Shown here one piece after another: positions 7,620 through 14,732 of a stretch of 15,643 nucleotides of DNA. The notes under the pieces are model-generated. The model ran no database searches. It was not told where the DNA came from and worked only from the letters and a program-made list of their open reading frames with translations. The stretch is from DASPXK01 sp035637315 (GTDB lineage: Bacteria; Chloroflexota; UBA6077; JACCZL01). How positions within the stretch are numbered: the stretch's first letter is position 1; every line of letters begins with the position of its first letter. Both the position numbers and the translations under genes were made by a program. The DNA is taken from the NCBI GenBank assembly GCA_035637315.1, contig DASPXK010000184.1, forward strand, positions 1 through 15,643, read 5' to 3'.

Positions 7620-9380
7620 GTGGGGAGGCGAGTGGCCCAAGCGCAATTAGAACGGCCCCTGCCGCTGGTGCAGCCCAGGCTGCGCGCCGGCTGGCTCCGA
7701 CCCGGGCTCCTCGCCATGGCCGGCGTCAGCTTGGTCGTGGCCTACCTGGTGCTCGGGCCTCTGGTGGTCCTGGTGCTGTCCAGCTTTCGGCGCTACAGGC
7801 TGGTGGGCGGGATCGAGTTCGAGCTCACCCTCGACAACTACCAGACCGCGTATCTGAACCCCGCTTTCCTGGAGATTCTCGGCAACTCGTTGCTCTACGC
7901 GGCGGGTGGCAGCCTGGTGGCGCTGCTGTTCGGGACGCTCGTGGCGTGGTTGGTCGAGCGCACCAACGTCCCGTGCCGCGGCGCGTTCGGCTTTATGACT
8001 ATTGCCACGTACTTCGTGCCCGGTGTCCTCAGCACCATCGCCTGGATTCTGCTCCTCAGCCCACGAATTGGCGTCTTCAACAACCTCTTGCGATTGGTGG
8101 TCCCGGTGAGCGAGGGCCCGCTGAACGTGAACTCGATGGGCGGCATGATCTGGGTGTTCGGGGCCCACATGTACCCGCTGGTGTTCCTGGTCATGTCGGC
8201 CGCCTTCCGCTCGATGGATCCGGCCCTGGAGGAGGCGGCCGCCCTGTCTGGGGCCGGGCTGCTGGCCAGCCTGCGGCGCGTGACGCTAGGCATCTCGCGT
8301 CCGGCCCTGATCTCGGCGGTGCTGATCATGCTGGTCCGTGCGCTCGAAAGCTTCGAGGTCCCGCTGCTGCTAGGCGTGCCGGGTAAGGTGCGCGTGCTGA
8401 CGACGGAGATCTACGGGGCCAGCCAGCGGCAGCCGCCGGAGCTGGGCGTGTCGGCCGCTTTCGGTATGCTGCTGCTGGCGCTCAGCGTGGCGGGAGTGTG
8501 GCTGTATCGGCGGGCGACCGCGCGGGCCGAACGATTCGCGACGGTGACGGGCAAGGGTTACCGACCGCGTCAGCTCGACTTGGGGCGTTGGCGGTGGCCG
8601 ATCGGTGGGCTGGCCTGCCTCTTTTTCTTGGCGACGTTCGCGGCGCCCCTGCTGGCGCTGGTCTGGATCTCGCTGTTCCGCTTCGTGACCCAGCCATCGC
8701 TCCAGGCGCTCGGTAACGTGAGCCTGTTCAACTACCAGTTCGTGGCCCGCTACCCGGCCATCAGCCAGGCGTTCCAGAACTCGATCCTCAATGCCGTCCT
8801 GGCCGCCTCGGCAGTGGTGGTGATCACGGGCTGTCTGGCCTGGATCACGCTCCGAGTGCAGCTGCCGGGGCGGTGGATGCTCGACGGGCTGGCCTTCCTG
8901 CCGATCGCGATTCCGGGCACGATCATCGGGGTGAGCGTGCTGCTGGTGTATTTGACCTTGCCGGTTCCGCTGTACGGGACGCTGTTGCTGATCACCATCG
9001 CCCATGTGACGATGTACCTCCCGTACGGGATGCGGCTGCTGTCTGATGCTCTGTTGCGGGTCCACCGCGAGCTGGAGGAGGCGGCGTCGCTCTCGGGCGC
9101 CAGTTGGCTGGATACGGCCCGCCGAATCCTGGTCCCGCTGCTGGTCCCGGGTATCGTCGCGGCCTGGGTCTACATCGTCACGGTCTCGTTCCGAGAGCTG
9201 TCGGCGGCCATCTTCCTGACCTCGCCGCAGTCGCGAGTGGTCTCCGTGGTCGTCTTCAGCCTTTGGCAGGATGGCAACGTGACGACTACGGCCGCGCTCG
9301 GGATCGTCGTGCTGGTCGTCCTGGCCGTTCTGGCGCTCGTGGCCAACCGACTGGGCGTCGCGCTCGGTGCGACTCGGTAG
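7620..9380 (+). CDS. Fused two-domain ABC transporter permease, FbpB/AfuB-like
   Basis: This 586-residue membrane protein joins two permease domains in one chain, as in FbpB-type ferric, thiamine and related importers. Each half has about six hydrophobic helices and an EAA loop that docks the ATPase: LEEAAALSGAGLLASLRRV in the first half and LEEAASLSGASWLDTARRI in the second. The start is GTG 7620 or GTG 7632; GGGGAGG at 7622-7628 is too close to the second for an ideal site, so the choice is open. It follows the binding-protein gene and surely works with it. No matching ATPase gene follows; a VOC gene comes next. The ATPase must be encoded elsewhere or shared. Confidence 0.92.
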   Translation: MGRRVAQAQLERPLPLVQPRLRAGWLRPGLLAMAGVSLVVAYLVLGPLVVLVLSSFRRYRLVGGIEFELTLDNYQTAYLNPAFLEILGNSLLYAAGGSLVALLFGTLVAWLVERTNVPCRGAFGFMTIATYFVPGVLSTIAWILLLSPRIGVFNNLLRLVVPVSEGPLNVNSMGGMIWVFGAHMYPLVFLVMSAAFRSMDPALEEAAALSGAGLLASLRRVTLGISRPALISAVLIMLVRALESFEVPLLLGVPGKVRVLTTEIYGASQRQPPELGVSAAFGMLLLALSVAGVWLYRRATARAERFATVTGKGYRPRQLDLGRWRWPIGGLACLFFLATFAAPLLALVWISLFRFVTQPSLQALGNVSLFNYQFVARYPAISQAFQNSILNAVLAASAVVVITGCLAWITLRVQLPGRWMLDGLAFLPIAIPGTIIGVSVLLVYLTLPVPLYGTLLLITIAHVTMYLPYGMRLLSDALLRVHRELEEAASLSGASWLDTARRILVPLLVPGIVAAWVYIVTVSFRELSAAIFLTSPQSRVVSVVVFSLWQDGNVTTTAALGIVVLVVLAVLALVANRLGVALGATR

Positions 9381-9440
9381 CCGGCGTTGGCGAGGCGGGA
9401 GCGCTAGAATACTGAGCAGACTCGGCAGTGGAGGTCCGAC

Positions 9441-10031
9441 ATGATCGAGGAGGAGACGCGCCAGCAGGTCGAGGCGGCCGAGACCAGCCAGGCGACGCCG
9501 ATCAAAGTGAAGAAACTGGGTCACGTCGTCTACCGAGTGCGAGATATCCAGCGGTCGACGCAGTTCTGGACAGAGATCCTGGGCTTCAAGGTGTCTGACA
9601 TCAACGAGAAGGGGATGGTGTTCCTGCGGCATGGCAGCGACCACCACACCGTCGCCCTGGCCGAGGCGCCGCGCGGGGCCGAGATGCCCGGCGAGGGCAC
9701 CCTGATGGTCGAGCACTTCGCGATGGAGCTTGGCAGCCTGGACGACCTCTTTCGGGCTCGTGAGTTCTTCAAGTCGAAGGGCGTACCCATCTACTTCGAA
9801 GGGCGACGCGGTCCGGGCTGCAACCCCGGAGTCGAGTTCTACGACCCGGATGGCTACCTGATCGAGCTGTACGCCGACATGGAGCAGATCGGCTGGAACG
9901 GCAAGAGCCGGCCAAGCGAGCTGTGGCAGCCGAGCCAAGTCGCTCGAGGACGCCGCCGCCAATCCCGTCCCGGCGGGCTAGCCCTCACCCCCTGCCCGTC
10001 TCCCAAGCTTGGGAGAGGGGGTTGGGGGTGA
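9441..10031 (+). CDS. VOC-family (glyoxalase / extradiol dioxygenase-like) protein
   Basis: This 196-residue protein has the paired beta-alpha-beta-beta-beta modules of the vicinal oxygen chelate family. Possible metal ligands are H28 (KLGHVVYRV), H92 (VEHFAMEL) and E142 (DGYLIELY), a two-His-one-Glu set as in extradiol dioxygenases and glyoxalase-type enzymes. DPDGYLIELY is the typical C-terminal motif. ATG 9441 has GGAGG six bases upstream. The last 17 or so residues (ALTPCPSPKLGRGGWG) are translated from palindromic repeat R2, which also supplies the TGA, so the original C-terminus has been replaced or extended. It lies 60 bases after the permease gene and may share its transcript, although TAGAAT just upstream could be a -10 box. 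Substrate unknown. Confidence 0.88.
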   Translation: MIEEETRQQVEAAETSQATPIKVKKLGHVVYRVRDIQRSTQFWTEILGFKVSDINEKGMVFLRHGSDHHTVALAEAPRGAEMPGEGTLMVEHFAMELGSLDDLFRAREFFKSKGVPIYFEGRRGPGCNPGVEFYDPDGYLIELYADMEQIGWNGKSRPSELWQPSQVARGRRRQSRPGGLALTPCPSPKLGRGGWG

Positions 10032-10036
10032 GGGCT
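9980..10036. repeat. Palindromic repeat, copy R2, between convergent genes
   Basis: This is a near-perfect palindrome centred on AAGCTT (10005-10010), with arms of about 28 bases carrying a few mismatches and one bulge. It shares the CCCTCACCCC / GGGGTGAGGGC ends with copies R1 and R3. It covers the 3' end of the VOC gene and ends 13 bases before the stop of the convergent permease gene. It could act as a bidirectional transcription stop, but it has no T-run. Confidence 0.8.
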
Positions 10037-10048
10037 CCCGGGTCCGCC

Positions 10049-10921
10049 TCAGCGGCTGGGCATCCAGGCCTGGAAACGCCGCTCGAGGCGCTGAATCAGG
10101 TGCGTCAGCAGGATCCCGGTCCCGGCGATGATGATCAGCCCGGCGAAGACCTTGGAGGTCTGGAAGGTGGCGCCCGCGGTCGCCATCATCAGCCCGACGC
10201 CGGCCTGGGCCGCCACCAGCTCGCCCACGAACACCCCGACCATCGCGTGGCCCACCCCCAATCGCAGCCCGGCCAGGATGAAGGGGACTGAGCCAGGCAG
10301 CGCGATGGTGCGGAAGATCTGGGCATCAGACGCGCCAAATGAGCGCGCTGCCTTGAGCAGGCTCGGGTCGAGGTTACGCACGCCGACCGCCGTGTTGATC
10401 ACGATCGGGAAGAACGCGCCCAGGAAGATGATCGCGATCTTGGACGCCATCCCGATCCCGAGCCAGATGATCATGAGTGGCAGCAGCGCGACGCGCGGGG
10501 AGCTGTACAAGAAGCTGATGAACGGGTCCAGGCCATAACTGAGACGCCGATACCAGCCCATCAACATGCCCAGCGGCAGGGCCAAGATCACAGCCAGGCC
10601 GTAACCGTAAACGACCTCCTGACCGCTGACCCACAGGTCGCGCCGGATAAAGTTGATGTCACTGAAGAGGATGACGAACGCTTTGAAGATGTCGGTGGGA
10701 CCGGGCAGGAACAGCTCCGGCACCAGGCGGGCCGTCGCCACGGCCTGCCAAACGCCGAGGAAGACGACCACCGCCATCGTCCCGATGATGGCGCCCTCGT
10801 AACGCGCCAGCCGGCCCGGGCGACCGGGGATGCGGAGATCGGCCTCCGCCTCAACCGCCAGGTCGGGCGCGGCGACCTGGAGCACGCCCAGGTTCGGCTC
10901 GGGCGTCGTCCTGGTCGCCAT
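10049..10921 (-). CDS. ABC transporter permease, NitT/TauT (SsuC/TauC-like)
   Basis: This 290-residue inner-membrane protein has an N-terminal cytoplasmic segment and about six membrane helices. Its EAA loop, LLKAARSFGASDAQIFRTIA, is typical of the sulfonate/nitrate/taurine (NitT/TauT) permease group. LPGPTDIFKAF near the N-terminus is also usual for the group. ATG 10921 lies two bases after the stop of the ATPase gene, so the two are translationally coupled in one operon. It would form a homodimeric channel with the ATPase. No NMT1/SsuA-type binding protein is encoded next to it, so the substrate cannot be inferred from its partner. Confidence 0.92.
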   Translation of the reverse strand: MATRTTPEPNLGVLQVAAPDLAVEAEADLRIPGRPGRLARYEGAIIGTMAVVVFLGVWQAVATARLVPELFLPGPTDIFKAFVILFSDINFIRRDLWVSGQEVVYGYGLAVILALPLGMLMGWYRRLSYGLDPFISFLYSSPRVALLPLMIIWLGIGMASKIAIIFLGAFFPIVINTAVGVRNLDPSLLKAARSFGASDAQIFRTIALPGSVPFILAGLRLGVGHAMVGVFVGELVAAQAGVGLMMATAGATFQTSKVFAGLIIIAGTGILLTHLIQRLERRFQAWMPSR

Positions 10922-10923
10922 GC

Positions 10924-11775
10924 TCAGCTCCGCATCCGCTCGGTCTGTCGGATCGTCACTCTGACCTCTTCCTCGATGCTCGTCCAGATGAAGTCTTCGT
11001 ACTCGATGAACCTGGGCGCACGCTTGACGCGCAGCTCACGGGGGCGGGGCAGATCGATCGGCACAATCTGCTTCACGCGACCCGGACGAGCGGTGAAAAC
11101 GGCCACGCGGTCGGCCAGATAGATCGCCTCCTTGATGTCGTGGGTGATGAAGAGAGCCGTCTTGTGAGTCTGGTTCCAGATCTTGAGCAGCTCGAGCTGC
11201 ATGAACTCGCGGGTCTGCGCGTCGAGCGAGGCAAACGGCTCGTCCAGGAGCAGCATGTCGGGGTCGGTGGCCAGGGCGCGCGCCAGGTTGGTCCGTTGCT
11301 GCATGCCACCGGACAGCTCCAGCGGGTAGGCGTCCTCGAACCCCTGTAGGCCGACCAGCTCGATAAAGCGCAGGGCCCGCTCCGCGGCCTCGCCCCGCGG
11401 CAAGCGGCCCTGCAGCTCCAGACCGTAGACCACGTTGCCCAGCACCGTCCGCCACGGCAGCAGGCTGGCGTGCTGGAAGACCATCGCCCGATCGCGGCCC
11501 GGCTTGGTAATCGGTATGCCGTTCAAGGTCAGCGAGCCGCCAGAGATAGGAAGCAGACCGTCGACGGCGTTCAGAAAAGTGGTCTTGCCGCACCCGGACG
11601 GGCCGACGATTGCCAGAAACTCGCCTGGACTGACGTCCAGGGTCACGCCGTTGACCGCCAGGAACGGCGTCCCGGATCGCTCGAGCCAGTAGTGAATCGT
11701 GACGTTGCGGGCCTGAAGCTTCTCGCTCGCAACGGTCATCAGGCCGTCAGCGCCGGCCCCGTCGTGACTCACCAC
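10924..11775 (-). CDS. ABC transporter ATP-binding protein, NitT/TauT (SsuB/TauB-like)
   Basis: This 283-residue ATPase has Walker A GPSGCGKT (58-65), Q-loop Q101, signature LSGGMQQ (154-160), Walker B MLLLDEP (174-180) and H-loop H212. SLLPWRTVLGNVVYGLELQG is characteristic of the SsuB/TauB group. The start could be ATG 11775 or ATG 11739 (MTVASEKLQA), the latter closer to the family's usual N-terminus. It is the first gene of a two-gene operon with the permease downstream. A promoter with a perfect -35 lies upstream at 11835-11863. It might also power the ATPase-less FbpB-like permease, but cross-family sharing would be unusual. Confidence 0.93.
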   Translation of the reverse strand: MVSHDGAGADGLMTVASEKLQARNVTIHYWLERSGTPFLAVNGVTLDVSPGEFLAIVGPSGCGKTTFLNAVDGLLPISGGSLTLNGIPITKPGRDRAMVFQHASLLPWRTVLGNVVYGLELQGRLPRGEAAERALRFIELVGLQGFEDAYPLELSGGMQQRTNLARALATDPDMLLLDEPFASLDAQTREFMQLELLKIWNQTHKTALFITHDIKEAIYLADRVAVFTARPGRVKQIVPIDLPRPRELRVKRAPRFIEYEDFIWTSIEEEVRVTIRQTERMRS

Positions 11776-11802
11776 GCTGTTGCCTCAGCGCTCCCGAGGA
11801 TT

Positions 11803-11818
11803 GGTCTGAGGATCAGCC
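11803..11818. promoter_or_regulatory. Candidate GntR/FCD operator at the NitT-type promoter
   Basis: GGTCTGAGGATCAGCC contains an inverted CTGA-GGA-TCAG and shares GGTCTGA and TC-G-CC spacing with the site at 12743-12758. It lies about 10 to 25 bases inside the predicted transcript, where a bound repressor would block transcription. FadR-family operators often contain TGGTC half-sites. Based on two sites only. Confidence 0.3.
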
Positions 11819-11834
11819 CATTCGCTTCCGGCAG

Positions 11835-11863
11835 AAGATAGGCGGTCGTGATGCATCTGTCAA
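11835..11863 (-). promoter_or_regulatory. Sigma70-like promoter of the NitT-type operon
   Basis: On the minus strand TTGACA (11863-11858), a 17-base spacer, then TATCTT (11840-11835). The -35 box is a perfect consensus and overlaps the TGA stop of the GntR gene. Start of transcription would be near 11828, leaving a leader of about 50 bases before ATG 11775. Confidence 0.6.
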
Positions 11864-12663
11864 GCTTTGCCGCTTACTCCCTCTCCCTCTGGGAGAGAAC
11901 AAGTGCGCTTCGCGGGGTCGGGGTGAGGGCCGCCTCTCCCTTTGGGAGAGGCTCGGGGTGAGGGCGCACCCCGTGCTCTAACCTGCTCGGCCACGGTCTG
12001 GCGGCCCAGTTCGGCCAGATGTTCGGAGGCCAACCGACGCGCCGACTCGGCGTCGCCTCGCCTGATCGCCTCGAGCAGCGCCGCGTGCTCGTCGACTACC
12101 AGGCGAACGGGCCGCGGCCGGTGCGGGATGGCGCTGTCGAGCCGCTCCGCCAGCTCGAGAAGGGAGGCCGCCAGCAGCACCAGCAAGGCGTTGCCGGTCG
12201 CCTCGGCCAACAGGAGATGGAAGCGTAGGCTGGCGTCGCCCGTGTCTCGGCCGGCGGCAGCGAGGCCGCGAAGCTCGGCCAACACCGCCTCGAGCGGGGC
12301 CAGCCGCTCTGGAGTCGCCCGAGCTGCGGCCTCAGCCACGATGCCGGGCTCGAGCAGACGGCGCGCCGCGTACAGCTGCTCCGAGTCGAACTGGCCGAGC
12401 TGAGCGAGGCGGTGGAGTGACTGGCTCACGAGCGTCGGGCTTGGCGCCGAGGCGTAGGCGCCGCCGCCCGCCCCGCGTCGGACGGCCACGAGGCCGGTCT
12501 GCTCGAGCGAGCGCAGCGCCTCCCGAACGCTGCTCCGGCTGGTGCCGAACTGCTCGGCTAGCTCGCGCTCGGTCGGCAGCCGCTCGCCGGTGGGGAATCG
12601 GCCGTCCAGGATAGCCTCCTCGAGCTGCTCGGCGATCTGGCGCGAGGCGCGGTCCCGACGGAT
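11860..12663 (-). CDS. GntR-family regulator with FCD domain; no ordinary start codon
   Basis: The frame holds a GntR winged helix (QIAEQLEEAILDGRF, RLPTERELAEQFGTSR and SSVREALRSLEQTGLVAVRR) followed by an FCD ligand-binding domain (FHLLLAEATGN, VDEHAALLEAIRRGD, ARRLASEHL) with His residues typical of metal/ligand binding in this family. GTG 12489 would delete the DNA-binding domain, so it cannot be the real start. Upstream in frame there is no ATG, GTG or TTG before TGA 12702-12700. A heptamer repeat sits exactly there, and one extra unit or base would join ATG 12710 to this frame. The C-terminal 35 or so residues come from repeat R3. It is divergent from the class II aldolase and just upstream of the NitT-type operon, which it may control. 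Confidence 0.82.
   Translation of the reverse strand: MRRDRASRQIAEQLEEAILDGRFPTGERLPTERELAEQFGTSRSSVREALRSLEQTGLVAVRRGAGGGAYASAPSPTLVSQSLHRLAQLGQFDSEQLYAARRLLEPGIVAEAAARATPERLAPLEAVLAELRGLAAAGRDTGDASLRFHLLLAEATGNALLVLLAASLLELAERLDSAIPHRPRPVRLVVDEHAALLEAIRRGDAESARRLASEHLAELGRQTVAEQVRARGAPSPRASPKGRGGPHPDPAKRTCSLPEGEGVSGKA
11879..11965. repeat. Palindromic repeat, copy R3 (two units), at the 3' end of the GntR gene
   Basis: Unit a (11879-11930) and unit b (11932-11965) both run from a CTCTCCC...GGGAGAG hairpin to GGGGTGAGGGC. Unit b has a perfect 9-bp stem, 11932-11940 with 11944-11952, around TTT. Unit a contains 21 bases (11897-11917) found exactly, inverted, in R1 (3349-3369). The GntR gene reads through both units as PSPRASPKGRGG and SLPEGEG. 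Confidence 0.8.
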
Positions 12664-12732
12664 AGGAATGAGGAATGAGGAATGGGCGCGGGTTCTGGCT
12701 CAGTCCTCATCCCTCATCCCTCAGTCCTCGTC
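12664..12732. repeat. Heptamer tandem repeats in inverted arrangement at the GntR 5' end
   Basis: There are three exact AGGAATG copies at 12664-12684. After a 20-base gap come four related heptamers at 12705-12732: CCTCATC twice, then CCTCAGT and CCTCGTC. The two arrays are imperfect reverse complements (AATGAGG against GATGAGG) and could form a hairpin. A seven-base unit changes reading frame when copy number changes, and the first array lies inside the presumed GntR leader. Confidence 0.75.
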
Positions 12733-12742
12733 AGGATACCAT

Positions 12743-12758
12743 GGTCCGATGTCAGACC
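12743..12758. promoter_or_regulatory. Candidate GntR operator in the GntR/aldolase divergent region
   Basis: GGTCCGATGTCAGACC is an imperfect palindrome (six of eight pairs match). Read on the minus strand it begins GGTCTGA, as does the site at 11803-11818. A perfect small hairpin (12757-12763 with 12766-12772) overlaps its edge. It resembles TGGTC-type sites bound by FadR-subfamily regulators. Confidence 0.35.
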
Positions 12759-12762
12759 GCCG

Positions 12763-12792
12763 TTGACGGCGGCTGAGCCCGTTCGCTAAGGT
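12763..12792 (+). promoter_or_regulatory. Weak candidate promoter of the aldolase gene
   Basis: TTGACG (12763-12768), 18 bases, then TAAGGT (12787-12792). The -35 is good and the -10 is poor. It would start transcription about 40 bases before ATG 12839, next to the candidate operator. Confidence 0.3.
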
Positions 12793-12838
12793 GAGGCCGC
12801 TGCAGGCGGCGGCCTGGCCTCAGGCGTGCTCGACTCGG

Positions 12839-13555
12839 ATGAGGACTGTGGTGACAGATGTTTCCGTGGGCGGCGAGACGGAGCTGCGCGAGCAGATCGC
12901 GATGTCTTGCCGGATCCTGTATCGGCTGGGACTCGTGGATTACCTCGGCCATGTCAGCGCCCGGAGTCCGACGCCAGGCCAGGTGCTGATCAGCGCCCGA
13001 CGCTCGACCGGCGTGCACGGCCTGGACAGCATAACGGCCGACAACGTCGTCGCGATCGACTTCGACGGCGACGTCGTCCAGGGGGAGGAGCCGCCCGTCG
13101 AGCGGTTCATTCACACCGAGATCTATCGCGCTCGACCGGGCGTCAGGGCCGTGGTCCACACCCACCAGCCGATGGCGACGCTGGTCGGGATCGTCGACCT
13201 GCCGATCCTGCCGATCCTGCACATCTCGTCGCCGCTGGTGGAGCGGCCCGTCCCAACCTACCCGTGCGCCAAGCTCATCGTCGGCTCGCAGCTCGGCCAG
13301 GAGCTGGCCAGGGCGCTAGGCGACCACGAAGTGTGCCATCTGCAGGGGCACGGCATCGTCAGCGTGGCACCAACGGTCCCCGAAGCGACGATCCTAGCGA
13401 TCATGCTGGAGCAACTCGCAGAGGCGAACTTCCGGGCCGCCCAGATCGGCCGTCCGCCACGCGTCATCCCGCCCGAGGAGATCGACCAGCTCAAACTCCA
13501 CCGCGCGCCCCTCATCGGCCGCTGGCGCTATTACGTGGAGCTGGTTGGGGGCTAG
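12839..13555 (+). CDS. Class II aldolase/adducin-family protein
   Basis: ATG 12839 (238 residues) is preferred; an earlier GTG at 12791 adds 16 residues with no family character. The fold is that of L-fuculose-phosphate and L-ribulose-phosphate aldolase/epimerase enzymes. Zinc ligands are H107 and H109 (AVVHTHQP) and H171 (LQGHGIVSV), with acidic E94 (IHTEIYRARPGV) in the usual place. Members catalyse aldol cleavage, epimerisation or decarboxylation of sugar phosphates and related acids; which applies here cannot be read. It is divergent from the GntR regulator, which makes control by it likely. Its last 20 codons resemble a remnant at 14733-14803, showing that a second copy once existed nearby. 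Confidence 0.88.
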   Translation: MRTVVTDVSVGGETELREQIAMSCRILYRLGLVDYLGHVSARSPTPGQVLISARRSTGVHGLDSITADNVVAIDFDGDVVQGEEPPVERFIHTEIYRARPGVRAVVHTHQPMATLVGIVDLPILPILHISSPLVERPVPTYPCAKLIVGSQLGQELARALGDHEVCHLQGHGIVSVAPTVPEATILAIMLEQLAEANFRAAQIGRPPRVIPPEEIDQLKLHRAPLIGRWRYYVELVGG

Positions 13556-13593
13556 CTAGCCGCCGTCGCCCGGGGAGATAATTCCCACGCCCC

Positions 13594-14715
13594 ATGCCCC
13601 TGCTGGCCGTGCTCGAAGGGATCGCCGGCGTCCTCGTGGTCTGCGCCATCCTGCTGGACGTCTTCCAGTCGGTGGTCGTCCCGCGGCGCGTCTCGAGGAC
13701 CGCGCGGCTCAGTGTCTACCTGGTGCGCGGCCTCTGGAGAGTGTGGCGCGCGATTGGCCTGCGCCTGCCCTCGTCCGAGCTACGCGAGGGCTTTCTCGGC
13801 ACCTTCGGCGCGCTCGCGGTGATCTTGTTGCTGATCGCCTGGGTGGCGAGCCTCGTCCTCGGCTACGGCCTCCTACTTCACGCGCTTCGGTCCCAGATCC
13901 GACCCGAGCCCGAGAACCTCGGGACTGCGCTCTACTTCGCGGGTACAGCCCTGTTCACTATCGGCTCCGCCGACATTGTCGCAACTGAGGGCCCCGCCCG
14001 CCTGATCACCTTACTCGCCGCGGCCAGTGGGCTCGGGGTTGTCGCCCTGGTAGTCACCTTCCTGTTCACCCTTTACGGGTCGTTCCAGCGACGGGAGACA
14101 GCCGTGGTGGTCCTCCAGGCCGGTGCCGGCGCTCCTCCGTCCGGCGTGACCCTGCTCGAGACCTATGCCCTGGCGGGAATTCTCGACGACCTGCCACGCG
14201 TCTTCGCGGACTGGCAGGCGTGGGCCGCGGAGGTGCTCGACAGCCACCTGGCTTACCCCGTCCTGGCCTACTTCCGCTCCAGCCACGACAATGACTCCTG
14301 GATCAGCTCGCTGGGGGCAGTCATGGACGCCGCCACGCTGGTGCTGACCACCATCGACGGTGGGCCCAAGGGCTGGGCCAAGCTGAGCCGAGCCGTCGGC
14401 GGGCACTGCCTCGAGGACCTCGTCCTGTACTTCCGGCTGCCCGACGACCGGGACGTCGGCGTGGAGCGCGGCGAGTTCGAGGCGGCCTGTGAGCGGCTGG
14501 CCCGAGCCGGCTTCGTGCTGCGCGAGGCGGAGGAGGCCTGGGCCAGCTTCGTCCGCCTGCGCTCGGAGTCTGCGGGCCGCGTCAACGCCCTGGCGCGCTA
14601 CTGGGCGTCCCCGCCTGCGCAGTGGATCGGCGATCGCTCGCCGCTGACGAGCCCGCGCCTGCACGGCGAGCGGCCCGGCATCCCGCCCCCGGCGGGGGCG
14701 ACAGACGGCCGCTGA
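13594..14715 (+). CDS. Potassium-channel-like membrane protein with altered filter
   Basis: This 373-residue protein has a first hydrophobic segment (LAVLEGIAGVLVVCAILLDV), a pair of helices around 70-93 and 133-160, and between them a pore loop ALFTIGSADIVATEGPARL. This is the two-helix ion channel (Ion_trans_2) layout. The potassium selectivity filter is normally TVGYGD; here it is TIGSAD (122-127), so selectivity may differ. A soluble region of about 200 residues follows, with LDDLPRVFADWQAW and GGHCLEDLVLYFRL, of unknown role. It starts 38 bases after the aldolase gene; GGGGAG is present but at a long spacing. The C-terminal 30 residues are Pro/Arg-rich and may be non-native. Confidence 0.75.
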   Translation: MPLLAVLEGIAGVLVVCAILLDVFQSVVVPRRVSRTARLSVYLVRGLWRVWRAIGLRLPSSELREGFLGTFGALAVILLLIAWVASLVLGYGLLLHALRSQIRPEPENLGTALYFAGTALFTIGSADIVATEGPARLITLLAAASGLGVVALVVTFLFTLYGSFQRRETAVVVLQAGAGAPPSGVTLLETYALAGILDDLPRVFADWQAWAAEVLDSHLAYPVLAYFRSSHDNDSWISSLGAVMDAATLVLTTIDGGPKGWAKLSRAVGGHCLEDLVLYFRLPDDRDVGVERGEFEAACERLARAGFVLREAEEAWASFVRLRSESAGRVNALARYWASPPAQWIGDRSPLTSPRLHGERPGIPPPAGATDGR

Positions 14716-14732
14716 CCGACCGCGGCAAGACC

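Noticed and set aside
8370..9962. Long minus-strand open frame of 530 codons
   Set aside because: Antisense to the permease and VOC genes, with His/Gln/Arg-rich low-complexity translation; the plus-strand genes have clear motifs.
12664..12732. CRISPR-like array
   Set aside because: Units are seven bases, adjacent and without spacers; no cas gene is nearby.
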